From contig NC_056001.1 of assembly GCF_018446385.1 (NCBI RefSeq), positions 7,025,600 through 7,089,599 on the forward strand: a stretch of DNA of 64,000 nt. Reading direction: 5' to 3'. The notes below the pieces were generated by a model. That model worked only from the letters and a program-made list of their open reading frames with translations, did not search any database and was not told the origin of the DNA. Both the position numbers and the translations under genes were made by a program. Positions 1 to 15,392 of this stretch are shown here, one piece after another. Within the stretch, counting starts at the first letter, position 1, and every line of letters starts with the position of its first letter. Source of the stretch: Zingiber officinale (taxonomy: Eukaryota; Streptophyta; Magnoliopsida; Zingiberales; Zingiberaceae).

Positions 1-122
1 ACAGAAATCAAGATACTTAAATGAAATTAGACAATCACACAAGATTTCTCTCGATAAAGGGGAAATTTTCAAAAACAACTCTCAACAATCCAATGGCAAA
101 CAAGAAGTGCAAATAGGATTAC

Positions 123-285
123 CGGAACTCGATCGGGATACTTGGCGACCATTTCCTTGGATTCCTGGAGCCGCTCCTCTGCAAATACGGTGGAAGATCA
201 AATATCGGAGGAAAAAAAAAGTAGACTTCGAGATTAAGGACAAACCGAAGGTAAATTCTTGTTTGAAAGGCCTGATGTGCTTCAT
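123..285 (-). CDS. ATG8: Autophagy ubiquitin-like protein ATG8, first two exons (partial, runs off left edge)
   Basis: ATG8 is the ubiquitin-like protein that is conjugated to phosphatidylethanolamine on autophagosome membranes. Exon 1 runs from the ATG at 285 down to 246; the intron is 245-179 (GT-AG); exon 2 is 178-123, followed by a GT donor at 122. The joined exons give 33 residues: a start like MKHIRPFKQEFTFEERL, then QESKEMVAKYPDRVP. This is the N-terminal helix and the conserved KYPDR-P segment of ATG8, most like the short-N-terminus ATG8h/i group. The intron after RVP falls where I recall ATG8 genes having one. The remaining roughly 85 residues, including the C-terminal glycine, lie outside the window. 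It is head to head with the SAM synthetase gene. Exon structure is seen; family is by motif recall. Confidence 0.82.
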
Positions 286-838
286 GGCGTGAAAACACAA
301 AAAGGATTGGGATTAGGGTTTCGGTCGATGAGCAGGCGCGGCTTGCTCGTGACAACCCGTTCGTTCCCTTTTAAGCCACGCCTTCGAATTCCACAAATCA
401 GAAGGCAACGAAGGTGCCGTTTATCCTTATAATTCCTAACGATCGTTATCCTATTAATATTTTCAATATAAATAATATAATATATTTTTAACAATTATTA
501 AATATAAGGTTTAATTTACCCTTACTTTGATTCGACGCCGAGAAATTAAAAGTTGAAATTACTGAGAGAGGATCATTTCGATGTTCCGTGCTTTGTTTGT
601 TGTATCCGATCGTAGCCGGTCAGCAGAATGAACCTGGATAGCACGTGGGTCCAAGTGGGGACTGGTGAGGCCGAATAACCGGGAATAGCCCAAGTGCCGG
701 TGGCGGCTGATAGTTTTCGCCATGGGCATCTGGATTGTGGAATGCTTTAAATACACCGAAGCGGGGGTTCCTGATCCTCCACGTTCGAAGGCCCTCCTTC
801 TTCCTCCCTTCGTAGCGCCGCCTCGATCTTTCGATTGG
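286..838. promoter_or_regulatory. Shared promoter between ATG8 (-) and SAM synthetase (+), with SAMS leader exon
   Basis: About 460 bp separate the ATG8 start codon from the SAMS TATA-like box. On the plus side there is a G-box core CACGTG at 642-647, a TATA-like TTTAAATA at 746-753 and a pyrimidine-rich leader. The leader ends at 838, where a GTGAGC donor begins. No other gene is visible here. Bidirectional use is inferred from the head-to-head layout only. Confidence 0.55.
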
Positions 839-2481
839 GTGAGCAGATCTCTCTTCTGCTCTCATTTACATTTTCCGTTCTTTCTTTTCTTGTTTATTTT
901 GCCTAAGTTTCGTTCCTATGCTCGTTATATTTTTTTAATGATCAGTGGATCTTGCCGCTTTTAGTTGTTTGCCCGAGATTTCAGTAGTTGAATTAGAATA
1001 TTTTTGGTTTCAATGGTTCTGGAGTCCATTTTTCGTGATGATGCTTGGTGTTTTATAGATCTAGGAAGATCTTGATTGCTTCGAGTTAATATCTTAGTTA
1101 TATCGGTTTATGCGAAATGCTCCTTCTGTGGGAGTCATATACCGAGTTATACATTCTTTTCTCCTTTTATTTTGCAGTAGGATTTAATTCATAGCATATC
1201 GGTATTCGCTCCTTTCTCCTCCATAATTTATTTCTTGGAAGATTTTGGAAACAAGGAATTTTTGGTAAAAATCGTTGTAGTTTCCTACTGTGGTGTTCTC
1301 GTTATAAGTTCCTAATTTACTGCTATCAATGTGATGTAGACATTGTTTACAGAATTACTTGGACGCTTTAAGTCAGGCAGTCCTGTTTTTGTTTACCCTC
1401 AAGTATATATGCGCTATTGAATGGCCAGTCTGGTTTTGTTTCGTAACCTCTATTTGTTTGCTTAGATCTGGATTGGGATACCTACCTACTGGGTATTATT
1501 GAAGTCGAGGAAAACTTAGATCTGTTAATGTATCCAACTTAAAAAGCTTGACCATAATTCCAATTAGAATGACGAACAAAAGAGCTTGCTATTATTTTGC
1601 TAGTCTCATTACTATGTATGTAAGCTGGACAGTAACAAACCTCATAAACATTGTTAAGTTGGTACGTTTATCTCTAGGCTTGTTCAAATATCAAACATTG
1701 AAGAGATATGTAGTGTTTGTAAATTAACTCTCATTCTTCGCATATCTTTTATTCTTATATAAAGGGAGTTAAATGAAATTTATATTATAAATGTACTTTA
1801 AACAAATACAATGTTTGCTAATGGTGATGAATTAAATATTACATTTGATATACCATCTAGGTACACCATTAATATATAGTGAGCTTACATGTCTCTTTTA
1901 AACAAAATTTTCATTTTTGTTACGAAGCTTGCTGCTTTGGTGAATACAATCGTAAATGTTTGTTTATGATTTCATTTTATTTTTGTTTGTTCGATGCCTG
2001 GACTATCTTGTTCTGCTTCATCCCTAATTCAGGAGTGGGGAATTTGATGGATGAATTACTTTGGGAATAGGCCTTTAGTAAAGCTCTTTAAACTTGTATT
2101 TACTACTTTAAAATTTTGAGGGAGCTGTTTAATAAGCTTTGTTATCAAAATGTTCTTTATAAACATACCTTTAGTTCTTTTAATTTTGTTTTGGAGCTGT
2201 TTAATAAGTTCTTCATTATCAATACTTCTCTAATCATGACTTTGGCACTAGTTGTGCTCGGTAAGATTTGGTTTCATTATAGTTTGCAACTCCTACATAT
2301 TCCTTTTCCTCTATTAGGAGATGCATACTTTCACTAGAATTACTGCAGTATTATTAGCACACTGAGTTTTCTTAAAGTTACTCTCTTCCTGACGAAGGTA
2401 GGCCATTATAATTATGTATACTTTGAGTCTAACAAAAGTATCCTGAGTAATTTAGTATCTTCTATGTTGACCCGACTTTAG
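839..2481 (+). other. 5'-UTR intron of the SAM synthetase gene
   Basis: GT at 839-840 and AG at 2480-2481 bracket 1,643 bp of T-rich sequence without a credible gene. The AG lies five bases before the SAMS start codon. A long leader intron is common in plant SAM synthetase genes and often boosts expression; that role is family knowledge, not shown here. The short open frames inside look random. Confidence 0.75.
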
Positions 2482-2486
2482 GTAAA

Positions 2487-3674
2487 ATGGAGGACACCTT
2501 CCTTTTCACCTCTGAATCTGTCAATGAAGGACACCCTGACAAGCTTTGTGATCAGATTTCTGATGCAGTTCTTGATGCCTGTCTTGAACAAGACCCTGAC
2601 AGCAAGGTTGCTTGTGAGACATGCACTAAGACTAACATGGTCATGGTTTTTGGTGAGATCACCACCAAGGGCAGCATTGATTATGAGAAGATTGTCCGCA
2701 GGACTTGCCGCTCAATTGGATTTACATCCAATGAGGTAGGGCTTAATGCTGATCACTGCCAGGTGCTTGTAAACATCGAGCAGCAGTCTCCTGACATTGC
2801 CCAAGGTGTTCATGGGCACTTCACTAAGCGCCCCGAGGAGATAGGAGCTGGTGACCAGGGACACATGTTTGGCTATGCAACAGACGAGACTCCTGAGCTG
2901 ATGCCTTTGAGCCATGTCCTTGCTACTAAGCTTGGTGCACGCCTCACTGAAGTCCGCAAAAACGGGACTTGCTCCTGGTTGAGACCTGATGGCAAAACCC
3001 AAGTCACAGTCGAGTACCGCAATGATCATGGAGCTATGGTTCCTCTCCGCGTCCACACTGTCCTCATCTCCACCCAGCATGATGAAACTGTCACTAACGA
3101 TGAGATTGCTGCTGACCTCAAGAAGCACGTCATCAAACCTGTCATCCCTGAGCAATATTTAGATGAAAAGTCTATTTTCCACCTCAATCCCTCAGGTCGC
3201 TTTGTGATCGGTGGGCCTCATGGAGATGCTGGCCTTACTGGTCGTAAGATCATCATCGACACATACGGTGGTTGGGGAGCCCATGGTGGTGGCGCCTTCT
3301 CTGGCAAGGACCCAACCAAGGTTGACCGCAGCGGTGCTTACATTGCAAGGCAGGCAGCTAAGAGCATTGTGGCCAGCGGACTAGCTCGTCGTTGCATCGT
3401 CCAAATCTCTTACGCAATTGGTGTCCCTGAACCTCTATCTGTGTTTGTTGACACTTATGGCACTGGGAAGATCTCTGATAAGGAGATACTGAAGCTTGTG
3501 AAGGAGAATTTTGATTTCAGGCCTGGGATGATTATCATTAACCTGGACTTGAAGAGAGGTGGCGGTGGCAGGTTCCTCAAGACTGCAGCGTACGGTCACT
3601 TTGGCTGGGATGATCCTGACTTCACCTGGGAGGTAGTTAAGCCACTCGCATGGGAGAAGCCAGACGTTAATTAG
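2487..3674 (+). CDS. SAMS: S-adenosylmethionine synthetase (methionine adenosyltransferase)
   Basis: A 395-residue intronless frame. The enzyme makes S-adenosylmethionine from methionine and ATP, feeding methylation, ethylene, polyamine and lignin synthesis in the cytosol. Visible landmarks are the N-terminal [14 protein letters not shown] segment (about residues 10-23, substrate binding), the GAGDQG signature near residue 118, the glycine-rich [16 protein letters not shown] signature near 270-285, and the C-terminal [11 protein letters not shown]. Length equals the usual plant enzyme (about 393-396). The start is fixed by the conserved N-terminus directly after the leader-intron acceptor. 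No disabling change is visible. Opposite-strand frames across it (for example 2712-3155) are shadows. Confidence 0.97.
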   Translation: MEDTFLFTSESVNEGHPDKLCDQISDAVLDACLEQDPDSKVACETCTKTNMVMVFGEITTKGSIDYEKIVRRTCRSIGFTSNEVGLNADHCQVLVNIEQQSPDIAQGVHGHFTKRPEEIGAGDQGHMFGYATDETPELMPLSHVLATKLGARLTEVRKNGTCSWLRPDGKTQVTVEYRNDHGAMVPLRVHTVLISTQHDETVTNDEIAADLKKHVIKPVIPEQYLDEKSIFHLNPSGRFVIGGPHGDAGLTGRKIIIDTYGGWGAHGGGAFSGKDPTKVDRSGAYIARQAAKSIVASGLARRCIVQISYAIGVPEPLSVFVDTYGTGKISDKEILKLVKENFDFRPGMIIINLDLKRGGGGRFLKTAAYGHFGWDDPDFTWEVVKPLAWEKPDVN

Positions 3675-5136
3675 ATTACTATAATCTGTTCTAGTTGTTA
3701 CACATACTATAAACTGCCAAACTCTGATCCTGAGTGCCTACTTGTTAGCTAGCTTAGATGATGCTTCGTACACAATTCACATCTGTTGTCAAGTGGTCTT
3801 TTTTGATCGTTTTTTACTTTCTCTTTTAGCCAATCGCCATACATTTTCTTTTTAATTTTTGTTTCGCCTGTCTCTTTGTCAAACTACCCTCAATTTTATG
3901 GAATTCATTAACACTGCAGAGAAATCTCAATGCTAAATAATAATTGAAATTATCACTGTATTCAGTTTCAATTTCCAATCACAATACGACTTTGGAAATT
4001 TTGACCGCGTATATATCCAATAACAGAGCACTCGAGTTGGTGGATGGTGCCTAGCGCTACCCCTAACAAAATCCCATTTGGCTCTAAGATGAGCTAGAAT
4101 ATTTGGGATTGAACGGTCGTTCAATGTTTTACGTCTGATTCTTTAAAGGGTCTTTGCTCTTTAGAAAATATCTTTTTTAAATAATACTGCGGTATTATTC
4201 TATATATCTATACTAATAATAGTGTTGAAGTTTTTTTAATTCTGTATTTTAGAAAATCCTTATGGGTATAGAATAAATTAAATAAATAATAGACATTGCT
4301 CGATGGCTTATAATACATATAGCAGTGTTGAAGTTTTTTTAATTCTGTATTTTAGAAAATCCTTATGGGTATAGAATAAATTAAATAAATAATAGACATT
4401 GCTCGATGGCTTATAATACATATAGCTTATCTTCAACTCTTTTGAGCCACCATGGATCTTTCATGCTTTTGAGTGTAGTCTGCCGACACCTTTATCGTTG
4501 TTACCGTAAAAAGTTTTCCTTTAAAATAAAGTGCTCCCTCTTTCTTTCCCATCTTGTTTAGTCAATGGCTCTAGTTGAGTCGTGGGATATCCAATAAGTA
4601 AATCTTTAGATTAAAAAAACATTAATTCATCTTTTTAAACCAATAAAATTCGACGACGACATACCTTATCGCTCGCTCGGAGAATAGAAGTGGAAATGTG
4701 GAATATCCAATCCCAATTCTGGTACAGAATCAGGTACGGATGGCTGCCTGTCAAAAGAAGATATGGTTCGTGTTCTGTTTGTTCGACGAATAACAAATTC
4801 CATCCACCTATACAGTCCTTCTTTACTCCATATTACCAATTTTCATCAGATTGTGACCGTCCATGAAAATCTAACGGCCAGTAGACCTTGGTTCAAGTCA
4901 ATCTTTCCCACGTGCCCACCCCCTAGACTAGTCAACAGCACAGCTCATATTTTATCATGCGACCCGATTTCGCAGCTCTTAACTTTACCGCCTCACTTGC
5001 CGGCCTCCTAATGAACCCCATGTAAGCCAATGTGAAAGTGGCGCGTCGTCGTTTTGGGTAGCAATCGGGGTTCATTTTCCAGTGAAAGTAACAAAATGGC
5101 AATCTCATCACGGTGACGCAGATGCCACTGGCAGAG
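3675..5136. other. Intergenic region between SAMS and the PTI1-like kinase
   Basis: SAMS 3'-UTR, then AT-rich DNA containing a perfect two-copy tandem duplication (listed separately), then the kinase promoter. A CGGTGACG stretch near 5110 and a TTTAAAA box at 5137-5143 probably belong to the kinase promoter. I see no gene. Confidence 0.6.
4221..4426. repeat. Perfect two-copy 103-bp tandem duplication
   Basis: The block starting agtgttgaag at 4221 is repeated base for base from 4324. Each copy is 103 bp and AT-rich, and ends ...tacatatagc. No mismatch is visible between copies, so the duplication is recent. Confidence 0.95.
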
Positions 5137-5885
5137 TTTAAAAGCGATTGCCGTCCTTCGCTTCATTTGGGACTTCCATCTCATCTCCGCTCGCTTATCC
5201 TGCGCGCCACCTACTATCGTGCGCGCCGCCGCTGGATCCTCGTCTCTTTCTTTCAGAGTCTGGTGAGCTTTCTTCTCCACAGCTTAATTTCTTCAGTTTC
5301 CGGTCAACTAAGGGTTTCTTTGTCGCTATTCCATCTTCTCAATAGCTATTTCTTATCTAGTATTTGTATTCATATAATTACCTAGGGGCTTTAGGAGATC
5401 AAAATAACTCATATGTGGATGATGTGAATATTAAATGAACCTGATTGTTTTAATTTCGTAAAGATTCGATGAAATATACTCGCCTTAGTACTTTTATTGA
5501 AAACAAAAGTTCTTAGAAATAGACCGTTTAAGTTTGCTTGTTTTAGCTTGGAAGTGTTTGTAGTCATCGACAATGTGACTATAGCAACAAAGAACAAGTA
5601 AAATTATATTAAAATCTCTCTTTGAGCCTTATCGGGGCATGTGACTCTCCTAAGAGCAGCAATTTTAAGAACGAAGAGAACTCGTCTATGCAAAAATTGT
5701 TGACCTCAATCTGTGCTACAATGAACAATAAAAGAAACTCCATTGTGAATTGGTTTATCTGTTAAGAACCCCTTGAACTTTCCATTGATTATAGTTCTTG
5801 CTGCATTTTCAATTGTCGTTTCTCTTTTCCAGAGCTAAAAGCAATTATTTCAAGATAAGTGCAGCTGCATTTGAGTGAAACAATC

Positions 5886-8800
5886 ATGTGCTTCAGTTGT
5901 TTTAGGAAGCCCAACGTCCTACCTTCTTATCATGAGGGACCATCTGCTAATGCAGTAGGTAAGTCTGTGATTTGATTCGAGGATAATAAAGTCTATGTTG
6001 ATAAGTGATATAATTGTTGCTTGAAGGCTAATGTAGTAGGTAAGTCTGCAATAGGGATAATAAAATCTATGTTGATAAGTCATACAGTACAAACAAAAAA
6101 AGTCATACAGTTGTTGCTTGAAGGCTTAACACAAAGTTTAAGTTTTTATATTCGAGATTGCTTCCTTATGCTTTTTCTTCATCTGTATATCAAAATAGAC
6201 AGTTTATTCTACATTTTAATTTTAGCCTTCCCATTTGGCCATTTATGCCAACTATGTTCTTCATCTGTATATCAAAATATTTTGCTTTGCTGGGGTGAAT
6301 TCAATTTTTACTCTGTAGGAAAAAAATTAAAGAGGAACTTTTCATAAGTTTTTCATGTATGTAAACCTATTTGCTAAAATCTGTACGAGTTTAACCAATT
6401 TTCTTAATAATGCAGGACAGGGTCCTCATCATACTCCAAACTTTACTCCTAATAATGCCCAACCTATTAGAGTCCAGCGAATTGAAGTTCCTTCCATTCC
6501 TGTAGATGAAATAAGGGAAATCACAAAGAATTTCAGCAATTCAGCTTTGATCGGAGAGGGTTCATATGCTAGAGTTTTCTTTGGTACCTTGAAAGATGGC
6601 AAACAATCTATCATCAAAAAGTTGGATGATACTAAGCAGCCTAACCAAGAATTTTTAGCCCAGGTGGTTATCATTGCAATTGATTTTCTTCTTCTCAAAC
6701 AAATTGTGTTTTCTTTTTCCTCTAAATAAAATATTTTGCAGGTATCTATGGTGTCCAGGTTGCAACATGAAAATGTGGTAGCGCTTCTGGGTTACTGCAT
6801 GGATGAAGGAAGTTTACGTGTTCTTGCGTATGAATATGCTTCCATGGGATCCCTTCATGATATCCTACATGGTGTGTACTACAATTGCATTTTGACGCAT
6901 TTTGTTAATACTTTAACTGACATCAGAACTATCGTTTATCTTGCCTAAGATTCAAGTTAGGTTTTAATTTGATATGCTTGGTAATGGAAAGAATTGATCC
7001 ACTGGCTTATTAAGCAAATAAGTTCATTTAACATGATGACAACAATGGAAATAACTAGAAAAATATCTAGGAGAATATAGTTTTGAGCTTGTAACTTTGG
7101 TGCAATCTTAAATGTTTGATTGGATACCTTATACTTTCATAAATCAGTAAAGGAACTTGAGGTTGGTCCTAATGCACAGGATTGATCAGTTTAAAACTAG
7201 GCTTGAACTTGTCGATCCAGGTTTTATATTAATCTTAAGCTGATAAGGATTGTCCCAATTTATATATTTATGGCCTAGCAAGGATTTGGCCAACATAATT
7301 GTTTCAAGTTGATTTTATCATCAGAGTGATCCTTCTTCAGCAAGAATTTTGAGTGAAAATAAAGTACCCTAATACCAAACTCATGAGCAATGCATTCTTT
7401 ATATAATGCGCATGAAGCCTACTTAGTTTCTTTCTAGCAAGCATTTTCCTTTTCAATTCTCAACCATTATAATGTAATATCAATCAACCCTCAGGGCGAA
7501 AGGGTGTTGAAGGGGCAAAGCCAGACACAATTTTGCCATGGGCAGAACGAGTTAAGATTGCCGTGGGGGCTGCAAAAGGACTTGAATACCTGCATGAGAA
7601 AGCACAACCTCGAGTCATTCATCGTGATATCAAGTCCAGCAATGTACTTCTGTTTGAGGATTATGTGGCAAAAATAGGGGACTTTGATATATCCAACCAG
7701 AGTCCTGATATGGCAGCACGCCTGCAGTCCACCAGAGTTCTTGGAACTTTTGGTTATCATGCTCCTGAGTAAGCTATTCTATGACTTTCCTATAAGATTT
7801 ACTAGTTCCATAGGAAAGTCAAATTAATGAAATAACATTTGACATAGAATTCTGTCTTTATTCAAACACAAGCATCAAAGTTAAAACTCTTGAGAAGTCA
7901 TTTCTACTTTGTCAATGAAATTGATTTATTTTGTCATTTTTTGGATCATATATGAGGATGAATCCCTCACATTGTGGACATACATTCAAATGCCTAATTA
8001 CTTTGGGATAACAAGCAGAGGCACTGAAATTAATCTTTTGAGATGGCTTGGAAGAGCTAAAAGTTAAGGCTTTTTCACCTTGCTTGGCAGGTTTGCCATG
8101 ACAGGACACCTTACATCCAAGAGCGATGTCTACAGCTTTGGTGTTGTTCTCTTAGAGCTTTTAACTGGACGAAAACCTGTGGATCCGAGTTTGCCACGAG
8201 GACAGCAGAGTCTTGTGACATGGGTATCAACACTACCTGCTCGCTTCTCTCTCTTTTTTTTAGAAGGAAAAATGGAATTCTTGACTCCTCCTTCAAATTG
8301 ATCATTTGCAGGCAACACAAAGGCTAACTGAAGATAAAGTCCACCAAATCGTAGATCAAAAACTAGGAAGAGACTACCCTCAGAAATCTATTGCAAAGGT
8401 GTTGAACTTTCCTCACTAATCTTGCAGTCTGATTCATGGATGCAACTGAACATTCTTTTGATGTTTTATATTCCTTCTATTAATATTTGCTAATCACTAC
8501 CTTTCTTGTGATGTTAATGTAAGAATTGTAATCACTCGTAACAACAACATTAGTCTAGAGCATTCTTTCTAATTCAATTTGAAATAGAACTAAGTATACT
8601 TAGTGTATAAATTCTACTAAATTACCATTGAACATCGACTAGAAAATAGCCTCACACTATGTCCCTGTGTTTTATTTTGGTACATATTTTTGTATCAGTA
8701 TTATCCTTAAATTTTCAATTCCTTCAGGTTTAGTCATTTTAACAATCAAATTAGAACATTAGTGCACCTTATTGAGAAATAATAAGAAATTGTACACCTT

Positions 8801-9216
8801 TACGATATCTGAAAGTTTGTATAGCTGTATAAAACAAAAGTCATACTTATGAAATGAGAGTAATAGTTGAATGGCTTTTGAAATTTAACCTGGCACAACT
8901 CGATTCGAGAGGTATTTAAAAGATGTAATTGTAACCTATAGAAGGAAAATGGATAAAACCCATAGAAAAGACATGAAGCTACTTGATAAATGTAATTGCA
9001 GCCTACACAAGTTCATCTAACAGCTTGCTTCTTATTGCAATTGCTCATGCTCATTTGCTTATCCTTTTCCCATCTTGGAAACAGTATGCTGCCGTAGCTG
9101 CTTTGTGCATGCAGTATGAAGCTGAACTCCGCCCAAACATGAGCATCGTTGTGAAAGCTCTCCAGCCTCTATTGAATTCTAAAAATGGTTACCCTGGCGG
9201 TGCATCGAGATTCTAA
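5886..9216 (+). CDS. PTI1-like protein kinase (receptor-like cytoplasmic kinase), 7 coding exons
   Basis: Coding exons: 5886-5958, 6416-6663, 6742-6871, 7495-7768, 8091-8223, 8312-8398, 9085-9216. They join in frame to 358 residues. A 5'-UTR intron is 5263-5832. PTI1-like kinases act below receptor kinases and AGC kinases such as OXI1 in defence and oxidative signalling; this is family knowledge. The Cys-rich start (MCFSCF) suggests S-acylation and membrane anchoring. The kinase domain shows the glycine loop GEGSYARV (71-78), lysine 92 in IIKKL, HRD (193-195), and the family hallmark run [10 protein letters not shown] then FAMTG...[22 protein letters not shown]. The DFG site reads DFD (213-215); relatives I recall have DFN. 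The last exon ends [15 protein letters not shown]..., typical of the family. Best guess is an active or near-active kinase. Confidence 0.93.
5946..6125 (+). repeat. Local duplication in kinase intron 1 that copies the exon-1 splice donor
   Basis: The 22-bp stretch at 5946-5967 spanning the end of exon 1 and its GTAAGT donor recurs at 6027-6048 with one change, followed by a matching downstream stretch (ataataaa-tctatgttgataagt, then ttgttgcttgaagg). The copy spacing is 81 bp. Confidence 0.85.
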
Positions 9217-9586
9217 GGCACTCTCTTTTCTTCTTGTTCCGGTTGCTGGTGACGATACAAGTGTTTGATGCTTGTTGCCCAATGCCATCCTAATTGTGAG
9301 ATTATTGTTTCCTGCCATGCTTGATTTGTCTTCGCAATGCATTTGATAACACTACGATTTATGCATGCGTGATCTGTGTCTGGTTGTCCCTTTCTTGATG
9401 GATGAGATGAGCTTTATAACTGTGGACTTACATGTTGCTTAGTAATTGTATACACAAGTTACATACATTAAAAAAAATGATTTCTACTGAAAATGAGAGC
9501 GTACCCGAGTTTTTTTTAGTTTGATAATAAATATAACATACGATTAATTATCATACTTCATAACATATATATATTTTAATAGATCA

Positions 9587-9632
<46 letters not shown>

Positions 9633-10154
9633 GATGCGTTTGAGTTAGTATACTTGAAATTTATATTATATCTGTAAATTTATTAAAATTGGTGTTGTAG
9701 ATCCAACAATTAATTCTATTAAAATAAATTCCTTTTTAGGAATTAGGAGAAATATAGTATAGAAAAATAGGAAACGCCTAACAAAAGTTAAATTTTGTTA
9801 TTGGAAAGAAATCCCTGAAAATGAAAAGAGGAAAAACAGTAGGGGGTTGGTTTGGTTAATTTTTTTTTAAAATTTTTTGAGAAATAGGAAAATATTGTTT
9901 GGTTGATAATTTGTATGTGCATTTTTAAGAAAGAAAAGAATATATTATTTTATAAAAAAAATAGAAAATGTTTAAAAGTTAGATTCATGTGTTTTTATTC
10001 AACAAAAGCGTTCCAGATTCTCGACACAAGTATCCGAAAGAATATTCCGATCTCTCTCTATTTGGGTGTTGTCAATAAAGCCCAAGCCCATCTGCGATTG
10101 GTTTATCCTTGAGCCCAGCTCCAAGGGGGAGGCCGTGGTGGAGCGCCTCATGTG
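9217..10154. other. Intergenic region after the kinase, with an (AT)n tract
   Basis: Kinase 3'-UTR, then AT-rich DNA. An (AT)n microsatellite of about 40 bp lies at 9590-9629. No gene is seen before the DSP-like exon at about 10155. Confidence 0.6.
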
Positions 10155-13069
<2,915 letters not shown>

Positions 13070-14045
13070 CCTGGAGCAATAATTCTTTCGCAGCACTAAA
13101 GAATTGGAGGATCCTTTTTCTCTGAGAGAGAGTTTCATACTAAATTCAATTCTATGCTCGTTTTCCTGTTTTTACAAATCTCCTCGTGTTCGATAGCAAG
13201 CGGTTCAGGTGCATTTTTTTTTTAGTTGAAGATTGCTTGCTGCTACCAAATCTGGAACAGGCGTGGGGAACAATCAAATTAATGGCGCACTTCATTTCCA
13301 AGTTTCAAACACTTTCAAAGTTGTTGATATTAAGAGTATACGCCATTTGAGCAAATATAAATTAATAATTAATTTTTTAATACCTTTTTTTTTTGTATGA
13401 ATTGCTTTTTCTATATAATTTTTAAAATTAAACAGTACCTAGAATTAACTTATACTACTTAATCTAAATATAATTGAACAATGCATGGTGCCAACTCGTC
13501 ACTTTTCTAAACACGGCTCGCATCTTGAACATTGTCTTTGGAAGCAAGCAAGTTCTGTTTTTTGCATGCTTCATAAAGCCATGTGTTCCTGCTCGTACAC
13601 CAGTCACTAGGGATGTGAGTTGGGTTGAAGAATCGTTATGGCTGTTAGGCTTGTTGCTTATATAAAGAGAAGTGGTAATTAGGCTAAACGCGATTCAACC
13701 TGGTCCCCTGCCTCTGGTCATGCCAGTGTGTAATTTTGGCGTGCAAGCAAAACATGATTAATTTGGTATTTAAAAAAAATATATTAAAAAAATAAATTGA
13801 ATATTATGGAATTAACTATATTTTTACAAAAAATTTAATAAATTTTCTTTTAGATATTACAAAATTTTCTCTTGTTTTAATTTTAATTGCTATTTTATAA
13901 TAATTATTAATATTTATTTAGTTATTAATATATCATCGGCCCATGAAATTGGCCATACTCCAGATTGACATGTCTATTCTACCCCGAGCAAATAGGAAGC
14001 GCCACCATGTTAACAATTGATATTGTAAAATAAAAACTCCTCTAA
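13070..14045. other. Intergenic AT-rich region
   Basis: 3' flank of the DSP-like gene and AT-rich DNA. I recognise no gene or RNA here. The short open frame near 13474-13665 has no recognisable content. Confidence 0.5.
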
Positions 14046-14445
14046 AAAATATCAATGTCAATTTCTAATATCTTTAAATTGAAGATAAATAAATCACTTT
14101 ATTAAATTTAGACATCATTTTTTATTGCATACTACATTAACTACCTTAAAATTTTCATTATATCATTTTATTATTATTATTTTTCACTCTCTTTTATTTT
14201 ATTTTTTATTTTTTCTTTCCCCCAATATTTACTCTTCATTATTCAATCAATTCTTTTTTATTTTTTCTTTCTCCCAATTTAAATGGTATTTTGATATCTA
14301 GGGAATGAATTGTCTTGTTTAAATTTAAAGAAATATGACATCTAAATTTAGCAAATGGATAAAGTATCTGATATAATTATATTTTTTACTTAAAATATAA
14401 AATTTAAAATAAATTCTGTATTTAGGTAAATTGATATAGATACTC
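14046..14445 (+). mobile_element. Second, diverged copy of the same Tourist-like MITE
   Basis: The reverse complement of the 10838-11247 element aligns through most of this block, including the cactttattaaatttag, ctctctttcatttt-like and aatggtattttgatat-like stretches. The ends are degenerate (left AAATATCAATGTC, right TGATATAGATACTC), so the borders are approximate. Confidence 0.65.
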
Positions 14446-15392
14446 TACATTATAGTAAACCGAGATCTCTATCTTTATCCAGGATCTCTTTTATTGGAGC
14501 ATAAATGGAATATAAAAATCATAGTGTCAAAATATTGAACACGATTTTTTTTAAAAAATAATAAAATATTTTTTAAAAAACCTGAAAGTGAGGCAACGGA
14601 GGGAGGTAGCCAAGAAAGGTTGAATGACCAAACCCACTACATAAGCTTTTGTAGCCTGATAAAGATCACTTTTGTCGTCCAAGCCCAAAGAAAAAGAAGG
14701 CGACTTTAGTCTCTTCTCCACTCGCACTGCTTCCGTCAATGCATTGTGCCACCTGCTGCCTCTTCTCCTCCCACTGGTTCAACAACTCACCTTAGGCGTG
14801 GTTCAAGAAAGCGACCTCCTAGTAAAGGGGAAACCAATAAATTATTATTCTGCGATAATCTGTTTTCCGTAAATAGATTGCTTTTTATTTTGCAATTTGC
14901 AGCGTAATAATCGATATAATATTTAATTAACTACCATAAGCAATTTTGCTCATTATTTATTGATTTATCGTGTGTTGCCGTTGCGGAAGCCCACAAACCA
15001 CAGCAGGTGACCACCATGTGGGTGTTTCCTTGCAAGCAATCCCATCCGTCCATTCCATCTAACGGGAACTCCCTGGTGTCTCCCTTGAGACAGCGTCTAG
15101 GAAAAAAAGCTCATCTTTGCACCCGTATAGGTCTAGAGTCTATGCCGTTGGACGTGTTTAAACGAAAGCACGCAGATTACCTGCTCCCTGTCATTAAATA
15201 GGCTGCGGATGATAAACACTTTACTGATTTACTCCACGTTCACCCATATCTCTTTTGCTTTCGCCTGTACTCGACTCTCTCACTCTCTCAGCGGCGACCC
15301 CAATTAACCCACACCCTCCACCTGCCTTCATCCACCAAATAGATAATAATAATAAATAGAAAAATAGGGCAGCGGGAAAGCAGCGAAAACCT
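14446..15392. other. Upstream region of the ARM-repeat gene
   Basis: AT-rich to about 14930, then more GC-rich with pyrimidine-rich stretches (ctctctcactctctc at about 15275) that look like promoter and leader of the GC-rich gene that follows. No other gene is recognised; the short frame at 15007-15201 is unsupported. Confidence 0.45.

Noticed and set aside
2712-3155. 147-residue minus-strand frame across SAMS
   Set aside because: Shadow of the strongly conserved SAMS frame; no family recognised.
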